64,000 nucleotides of DNA, taken from assembly GCF_018143015.1 (NCBI RefSeq), contig NC_054748.1, positions 18,928,725-18,992,724 on the forward strand, written 5' to 3'. Made by a program: the position numbers and the translations under genes. The notes below the pieces were generated by a model that had not been told where the DNA came from, made no database searches, and saw only the letters and a program-made list of their open reading frames with translations. Within the stretch, counting starts at the first letter, position 1, and each line of letters opens with the position of its first letter. Below are positions 57,001 to 64,000 of the stretch, piece by piece. The DNA comes from Lytechinus variegatus (Eukaryota; Echinodermata; Echinoidea; Temnopleuroida; Toxopneustidae).

Positions 57001-59776
57001 CAAGACATTTTTCGAAGATATTTTTGGAAAATGACGGCGCTTTGTTCGATGATTTAAATCGCGTTTAAGTGTGAACGGTGTCTCCAGCATTTCTTTTCAA
57101 TGTAGCATAATTCTATTTTATCATTATTACTTTTCCTGTGTTTTTAAGCGACATCAAAGCACCGTTAGTATGAACGGAGTCTCACAGATAAGAAGTATAG
57201 ATTTAATGTTTCAATAAAAAAAAATTGAGAGAAAAGAAAAAAAATAAAGAATTTCAGATCTATCATCTAGAAAAGTTGTGGAGTTAGTCTGCTTTGCAAA
57301 TGTGCAGCCTACTCATACCTTGTGTACTGAAGGCCTGAATTGAAACAGAAAGTTATGTATGTGTTAGTCTTTGCTTGCATCACAGAAATTCCTTTTATTT
57401 CCGTGTCGTGGTGACACACTTGCAGATAAAAGTTTCAATCAGGGCCTGCAGACTATTGCTAAGTTGTAATTTAAATGTATCAAATACTTTGAACTAAATA
57501 CTAACTACTTTTCCAAATAGTTAATATCATCTGATTCTCTTACTTTGTAATATTAGTGGAGTCTTTGTGGTCTCGCCTTATAAGATTCTTTATTCATAAG
57601 ATTTACTCTATTCTTTGCAGGAGGTGGGGGGAGGGGGTTGGCAAAATACTTGTCAAAGCTCGAAGCCAGAGAGACAAGAAGTAGATCTGATGTTTCAACA
57701 AAATCGGGTTGGCAAAATAATTTTCAGAGCTCGAAAGCAGAGTAATCAGAAGTAGATCTAGTATTTCAACAAAAATCACGGTATGAGCTGAGGAGAGAAA
57801 ATATTGAATATCAGATCTAGCAATGAGAAATGTTGCCCTTTAAGGTTTATTTGTTTAAAAACAGGAGAGGGGAATGGAATGGATAAGATCTATTGAGGAT
57901 AATTATGTAAGTTCGTCGCTGTATAGGGTTCTGACTGATCTTCAATCATATCACCTCTGATTCTTCTGTAATGTAGTGAGAACATGTTGAGTTCCTTCAG
58001 TCTTGTTTCATAAGTTAGGTGCTTCAATTCAGGCAATAGCTTCGTGGCTCTTCTCTGGCTCTTCTCCATCCATCTTGATGGCATCCAATTTGAATCTTGG
58101 ATACCATATAACATTGCAATATTCAAGTAGAGAACAAACTAGTGTCTTAAACAGGACAGGTAACGTTTCTCTAGATAGGTACGTAAATGTTCTCTTTTTG
58201 AGTCCCAGCATCTGGTTAGCACGATTTACTGCTTGAACTAAGTGTGTAAGATAGTTAAGTTCATTATCAACAAGTACTCCTAGGTCTCTCTCAGCCTTGG
58301 TCTTTAAGTGTCTGGTCGTCGATGTAGTATGTTGTTGCGACCCATGTGCATAACTTTACTTTTAGAAGTTGTGAATCGATTATCATTGCTCGTTTTGGAG
58401 GGAAAAATTATAATGACTAAATAACGAAATAAGATTTACCTACGTACTTAAAAATGCAATTTGCCTTTTGATAAAAAAATTTATGAAATGTACTGCTAAA
58501 TTGTCATTTAAAATTACCAAATACCTTAAACTAAATATAAACTACTTTTCAAAATAGTAAATATCATCTGATTCTCTAACTTTGTAATATTAGGGAGTCT
58601 TTGTGATCTTGCCTTATAACATTCTAGATTTACTCTATTCGTTGCTGTGGTGGCAAAATACTTTTCAGAGCTCGAAGGCAGAGAGACAAGAAGTAGATCT
58701 AATACTTCAACAAAAAAATAATGGTGTGAGCTGAGGAGAGAAAATATTGAATATCAGATCTAGCAAAGGAAAATGTTTCCCTTTACTTGAGGTTTATTTG
58801 TGTAAAAAAACAGGAGAGGGGAAGGGAATGGCTAGGTCCATGGTCAGACTTACTCTGCTCTCTGCCGGGGTGGCGAAATACTTTTCAAAGCTTAATGGCA
58901 GAGACTGAGAGTAAGTCTAGTATGATTATGATAAAAATAGCCTTCCTGGATTTCGTGGTGTACCTTTTGGCTTACGGACACTTGAATTTATCAACCAAGT
59001 TCGAAGGCAGGGAGACAACACAATAACATGGTGAGCTTAAGAGAGAAAATATTGGATATCAGATCTAGCAATGAGAAATGTTGCCCTTTATTTGAGGTTT
59101 ATTTGTGTAAAAACAGGAGAGGGGAAGGGAATGGATAGAATTTATTGAGGATAATTATGTAAGTCCGTCGCTGTATAGGGTTCTGATTGATCGCATGGTG
59201 CGAGTTTTTTTATTTAAGTAAAAGTCAGTGTTGTGTGTTTTTCTGCTAGATAATCTGTCATTGCTGGCTAATCTTTTTTTCGAAATGTATCTTCTTGTTA
59301 CTTACTTTTTTCAATGTGTTTTTTTTTAATATTTTTAATGCGGTCATTACCTTGTTTTTTCTCATTTATTATAACAATGAATGATATGTAAATATTTTGA
59401 TTGTAAAACCGATAAATCAAATAAATGCATAGAATCGATTGAAATTCTTCATGTAGGAGGGGCAGGGGAACGATAAATACACAAAAAGAAGCAATTTTAG
59501 CCGTATACATTATAAAACACAATAATTATTAATTTTTTATTACCAAAAAATGTTTTTGTAGAGAAAATTGACAAATTGTTTCTAAAAATATATAAAAGGC
59601 CTTAAACAAAACACAAACTTTAAAAAAAAATATATATATAAATGTATCAATTGTTTCCGAACTAACGAAACTGTGTTCAGTCCAATAACTTTCTTTTTGT
59701 CAGACCTACTCTACTATCTGCCGGGGTGGCGAAATACTTTTCAAATCTCAAAGGCAGAGAGTCTGAGAGTAAGTCT
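54069..59776. repeat. Eight copies of an approximately 75-90 bp hairpin cassette
   Basis: Each copy has arms like AGAYYTACTCT...CTGCC and GGCAGAGAG...AGTAAGTCT around a core GGGGTGGCGAAATACTTTTC followed by AAAGCTC. Subtype I: 54069-54142, 54881-54955, 56632-56706, 58846-58918, 59702-59776. Subtype II (right arm ACAAGAAGTAGATCT): 55886-55963, 57599-57688, 58626-58700. A right-half copy lies at 57706-57766. Confidence 0.8.
57938..58390 (-). mobile_element. CR1-like LINE fragment (reverse transcriptase C-terminal part)
   Basis: The minus strand reads GLKKRTFTYLSRETLPVLFK, TLVCSLLEYCNVIWYPRFKL and DAIKM in one frame. After a frame change it reads KSQRRATKLLPELKHLTYE, TRLKELNMFSLHYRRIRGDM. This is the thumb region after the YADD box in CR1/Rex-type LINEs ('LV.P.LEY...W.P......E..QRRATKL'). 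It has one frame change and is truncated at both sides, inserted in a unit of the 1.75 kb array right after the phrase GTATAGGGTTCTGA. Confidence 0.75.
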
Positions 59777-60357
59777 TAAATGACTGTAATTACAAAAACA
59801 GAGTTGAACGGCGTTCCCCTACGGAACTCTATTAACTCTAACCATGAACCTAAAACTGAACAGATCGGATCCCTGTCAAAGAGTTACCACTGATCCTATC
59901 AATCTCAAGTATACTGGAAATCCATCAATGTCATAACATTTTCAGCATAATATTTGCACAAGGTCCGTTGTAAACAAATGGAAAGCGCACTAAATTTCTA
60001 AGAAAACCATGAATTAAAATACATCGTATTTATATAATATTTTTAGCAAACTTAGGAGATCAAGATATATTTTGGATGAAGGAACAGAAATGACGACGCT
60101 TTGTTCGACGATTTAAATCGCGTTTAAGTGAACGGTGTCTTCTTTTTAATGTAACATAATTATATTTCATCATTATTATTTTTTCTGTGTTTTTAAGCGA
60201 CATCAAAGCACCGTTAGTGTGAACAGAGTCTCACAGATCAGAAGTAGATCTGTTTCAATTAAAAAAAGTGTGAGGAAATATAAAAAATGAATGTCAGATC
60301 TATCATCTAGAAAAGTTTTGAAGTTAGTCTGCTTTGCAAACCCTTCACTCGAGTTAA

Positions 60358-62192
60358 CCCTATCTAGGCCCCCCCCCCCCAAGATCTCGGCCGTCGATCG
60401 CGCAATCGCGCCGAAAATTGGAACGCGGGTTGCCTAGGACATAATCTACAAGATTGTATAGTAATTTATTTCGTGCAAATCGTTATTAAGTGATTATGCT
60501 AATGTATGCGTAATTAGTACGCGAAATCATACCTTTTCCTCTAACTCCCTAAATAGAGCTCCAAACGTACTAATTTTTGTATAGAAACTCTTTGTGGTGT
60601 CCTCGCAAGTGTACATGAAAAAATTGTGATATCAAATCATTTTCTTATGTATTATATTGTTTTTTGCAATTTCTTATGTATTGGCTTTGGTTTTTTGTCT
60701 CACCTGCGAAGCAGAGTGAGACTATAGGCGCCGCTTTTCCGACGGCGGCGGCGACGGCGGCGGCGGCGGCGGCGTCAACATCAAATCTTAACCTGAGGTT
60801 AAGTTTTTGTAATGACATCATAACTTAGAAAGTATATGGACCTGGTTCATGAAACTTGGCCATAAGGTTAATCAAGTATTACTGAACATCCTATTAAAGT
60901 TTCATGTCACATGACTAAGGTCAAAGGTCATTTAGGGTCAATGAACTTAGACCATGTTGGAGGAATCAACATTGAAATCTTAACCTGAGGTTAAGTTTTT
61001 GAAATGTCATCATAACTTAGAAAATATATGGACCTAGTTCATGAAACTTGGACATAAGGTTAATCAAGTATCACTGAACATCCTGCATGAGTTTCACGTC
61101 ACATGACCAAGGTCAAAGGTCATTTAGGGTCAATGAACTTTGGCCGAATTGGGGATATCTGTTGAATTCCCATCATAACTTTGAAAGTTTATGGATCTGA
61201 TTCATGAAACTTGGACATAATAGTAATCAAGCATCACTGAATATTTTGTGCGAGTTTCAGGCCTAATGATTAAGGTCAAAGGTCATTTAGGGTCAATGAA
61301 CTTTGGCCGAATCGGGGGTATCTGTTGAATTACCATCATAACTTTGAAAGTTTATTAGTTTAGTTCATTAAACTTGGACATATGAGTAATCAAATATCAC
61401 TGAACATCCTGTGCGCATTTCAGGTCACATGACCAAGGTTAAAGGTCAATGAACTTTGGCTGAATTGGGTGTATCAGTTGAATTACCATCAAAACTTTGA
61501 AAGTTTATGGATCTAATTCATGAAACTTGTACATAAGAGTAATCAAGTATCACTGAACATCCTGTGCGAGTTTCAGGTCACATGATCAAGGTCAAAGGTC
61601 ATGTAAGGTCAATGAACTTTGGCCATGTTGGGGTTTTTTGTATAACCATCATATCTCTGTAAGTTTATTGGTCTAGTTCATAAAAAGTGGACATAAGAGT
61701 AACCATGTATCACTGAACATCTTGTGCGAGTTAGAGTAGTATTCAAAGTCAGCACTGCTGCTATATTGAACCGCGTGATGCAGGTGAGACGGCCAGAGGC
61801 ATTCCACTTGTTTACCTTTTGTTTTTCAGTGTTTTTTCAATGAAATTTGTTGGGGACTCTTCTGTGATCATAAAAAGCATAAAATGAATACATTTAGACA
61901 AGCAAAACTAAAATTAATCATACATTTATGAATTTTGGTTGAAAACACAATTTGCATTGACTTTGTACACGAAATCACGTTTTTGAGCAATTTTCGGTCT
62001 GACATGCACTTACATAATGTTGCGTAATTTCGGAACCACGTACCCGGGTGACGCAAAATTGGTCTCAAAAGTTGCACAAGACTTGAAAGTAAAAAGTCAG
62101 CGAGCGGCGCGGTCAAAAAATTTCGCACGGCGAAAATATCGCGCGATTCCTTGAGGGGAAGGGCCTCCGAGCCCCCCACGGCCTAGATAGGG
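60358..62192. mobile_element. piggyBac-like TTAA element with a nested repeat
   Basis: TTAA at 60354-60357 and 62193-62196; ends CCCTATCTAGGCC and, reverse-complemented, the identical CCCTATCTAGGCC. The same array sequence at 55568-55571 is the empty site with one TTAA and matching flanks (CTTCACTCGAG / GGGTCTGAA). Both inner ends are CG-rich (GATCGCGCAATCGCGCC; ATATCGCGCGATTCC). No transposase is visible. A second element (60697-61790) occupies the middle. Confidence 0.85.
60697..61790. mobile_element. Nested GTCTCACCTGC-ended element with degenerate internal repeats and DR1 motifs
   Basis: Ends GTCTCACCTGC and, reverse-complemented, GTCTCACCTGC. A GGC trinucleotide run lies at 60739-60772. 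The interior is five or six degenerate units of 150-190 bp with TTCATGAAACTTGGACATAA, ATCACTGAACATCCTG and AGGTCAAAGGTCATTTAGGG. Exact AGGTCAAAGGTCA sits at 60918, 61110, 61273 and 61589. Outer limits are set by the inverted repeat only; a target duplication was not identified. Confidence 0.65.
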
Positions 62193-62196
62193 TTAA

Positions 62197-63381
62197 GGGT
62201 CTGAAAGTGCAGCCTACTCATGCATTGTGTACTGCAGGCCTGAATTAAAGCAGCAAATTTGCTGTTTTAATTCCATGCGTGGAGCACGGAAATTCTAAGG
62301 AAACCATGATTGTATGAAAATACATCGTATTTATATAATATTTTGAACAAACAAAAGATCGTGATATTTTTGGAAAGTAAGCAAAAATGACAGCGCTCTG
62401 CTCATCAATTTAAAGCGGTGTATTCGTTGTTAGTATGAACGGTGTATGAAGCATTTTAACCATGAATGTATGATTACGCAGCGTACATCGTACCTGTATA
62501 ATATTTTGAACAAACGTGTATGATGTTGACATTGCTGGCTTTCCATAGTTGTAATTGATTGAATGAAAATGTTTGTAAGACAGGACCGTAACGAACTGGG
62601 ATACGGACCGTCACGATATGGGTACGGATGGACCTTCCATCCAAGAAAAAAATGGAATGGAATAAATTGAGGAGATTCAAACAACACTGGAAATTTCGTC
62701 AAAAATCCGAGGTAAAACGACAGTTTTCAATTTTTCTCTCATCTTAAGTAAAATATTTCATTGATTGAATGGTTTACTTATTTCAATATTCACTGAAAAT
62801 AGCAGGCAAAGGCTGAATTACATTCAGTTTACATATGGTTTATTATACAGACATTTTAAAAATATACAAATCGGAACAAAATAGGCAAATATCAAAATTG
62901 TTCTACAAACTAATTATACATATATGAAATAATTGAAATACTCAGCATATGAGAAGAAAGCCACAGAGAAAGAATAAAGTACATGTGAAAACACGTCGGA
63001 ATGAAAGACGGAATGAAAAAGAGGAAGACAGGGAGACAAGAACAAAGTTAAAAAGGTTGGGTATTTAACAAACATTGAAAAAACATCGGTAATAGTAATT
63101 ATAATGCAACAAATGGAAAACTGAGGAAAAAACAAATTATATTGGGAAACGTGTTTTTAAGCCAGTGCAACTATAACGTAATTCAGAACAGTTCAACGAT
63201 GACGAAAAATAACATCTTGAAGTATGAAATTATCCAGGTAGGTATGATTTGTCATAATGAAATGATGTTTTTTCCATAAAGGGGTATTTGGATTAAAAAA
63301 AGAGGTGCCTGAGTAGTTTAATTAAAAAAACATGTAGAGAACAGAGTTCTTGAGTTCTTTAAAATAAGTGTTTGTATTAAT
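62197..63381. other. End of the 1.75 kb array and unannotated AT-rich DNA
   Basis: 62197-62550 continues the array (TGCAGCCTACTCATGC, ACATCGTATTTATATAATAT, TTGCTGGCTTTCCATAGTT). 62550-63381 is AT-rich, with no domain, RNA gene or terminal repeat recognised. Confidence 0.5.
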
Positions 63382-64000
63382 GCCCGGTTGACACTTGCAC
63401 GCATTGTGGTGCCCGCATTGATGCGTGCCAATGCGGGACACTTTATGGCACGACTTGGCTATATCAGTTCACGCAATGTCCCGACAAGTTCACGACATGT
63501 TTGGACATTGTTCATGTTTGCGCATAGTTTGCGCATAGTTCACCCAGTGTTCGCGTATAGTTCACGCACTGTCCCGATGTGCTTTCATCAAATATTCTCG
63601 ACACCTTATTCTGTGACGTATCTAGCGCAAATTTAAATATTCAACGTTCTTGTGTTAACACTCTCTACGTTCGTTGATCAGGGCGACTCATACTGATCAC
63701 GTGGTCTGCACTCACAATTTTACGCATATCATTCGTGAACTATGCGTGAAGTATGCTTGACCTATGCGCAAAGTATGCGCGACCCTGTCGTGAACTAGTC
63801 GTGAACTGCGTGCCACTACCCCGTGGGTGTGCCTACTATTCTTTGCGCCACGAAATTTCTATTTCGATGCCACGAAAAGGTACGCAGTGGCACGACTAGG
63901 TTGCGCATAGTTCACGAACAGTTCACGAATTTGTAATGCGTGCCACAATTTTCAACATGTTGAAAATTTTGGCACGCATTTCACGCACCTATCCGCAAGC
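63382..64000. mobile_element. Left part of an element with many GCGCATAGTTCACG motifs
   Basis: Starts near GCCCGGTTGACACTTGCACG. It contains many copies of GCGCATAGTTCACG and its reverse complement CGTGAACTATGCG in blocks of alternating orientation, plus GGCACGCATT/TGCGTGCCA pairs. It runs off the window, so the right end and target duplication are unknown. A plus-strand open frame of 82 codons across it is not credible as a gene. Confidence 0.6.

Larger units (their letters stand above)
54041..60353. repeat. Tandem array of about 1.75 kb degenerate units
   Basis: Landmarks recur in order: a hairpin cassette; CAGATCTAGCAAAGAGAAATG; GGAGAGGGGAAG; TGCTAGATAATCTGTGATG (54451, 56200, 59248); GGAAATCCATCAATGTCATA; GAAAATGACGGCGCTTTGTT; TTTAAATCGCGTTTAAGTG; CAAAGCACCGTTAGTATGAA; and GGCCTGAATTGAAACAGAAA. 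Unit order and lengths are irregular. The array continues past the piggyBac-like insertion (62197-62550). No unit encodes a domain. Confidence 0.85.

Overview
The window is repeat-dominated, AT-rich eukaryotic DNA. Its mixture of tRNA-derived SINEs, L1/Tx1-like and CR1/jockey-like LINEs, TTAA-class and Harbinger DNA transposons, arrays built on TTAGACCAA-type motifs, and a spliced CUB-domain gene with GT-AG introns points to a marine deuterostome, most likely an echinoderm such as a sea urchin. That assignment is an inference from style, because nothing here names a species. Most long open frames in the window are shadows of repeats (minisatellite, trinucleotide tracts, polypyrimidine runs) and are not annotated as genes.

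Layout. 1-17.3 kb is a tandem array of a roughly 5.07 kb composite unit (X-Y-X-Y-X) whose copies differ by clean transposon insertions. A TA-flanked MITE sits in the first Y, a 4.6 kb TTAA-flanked element lies between X2 and Y2, and a 2.4 kb Harbinger element carrying a Myb-like gene remnant and a nested hAT lies in the second Y. In each case the sister copy supplies the empty site. 17.5-18.4 kb is a decayed LINE. 18.9-27.7 kb holds several repeat families, including tandem units with consensus RFX X-box and DR1 nuclear-receptor motifs, two TTAA elements, and a broken Ty3/Gypsy gag fossil invaded by a MITE.

28.2-45.2 kb contains the only host-gene signal: splice-bounded exons encoding CUB-type domains on the + strand. 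The exons carry at least two in-frame stops and a phase mismatch, so the locus is a pseudogene, a divergent allele or an error-bearing assembly. If it is one transcription unit, its largest intron holds a 5.7 kb minisatellite of an 18/19-bp unit. The last possible exon is followed by six copies of a 165-bp tandem repeat, five of which contain an AATAAA signal.

47-54 kb is a patchwork of MITEs, LINE 3' ends and two copies of a SINE whose head resembles the 5' (Alu) domain of 7SL RNA. 54-62.5 kb is a second tandem array (about 1.75 kb period, irregular) carrying eight copies of an approximately 75-90 bp hairpin cassette, interrupted by a CR1-type LINE fragment and a piggyBac-like element with an exact empty site in a sister unit. 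63.4-64 kb begins an element made of many GCGCATAGTTCACG-type motifs. No rRNA gene, CRISPR array or confident functional tRNA gene was seen.
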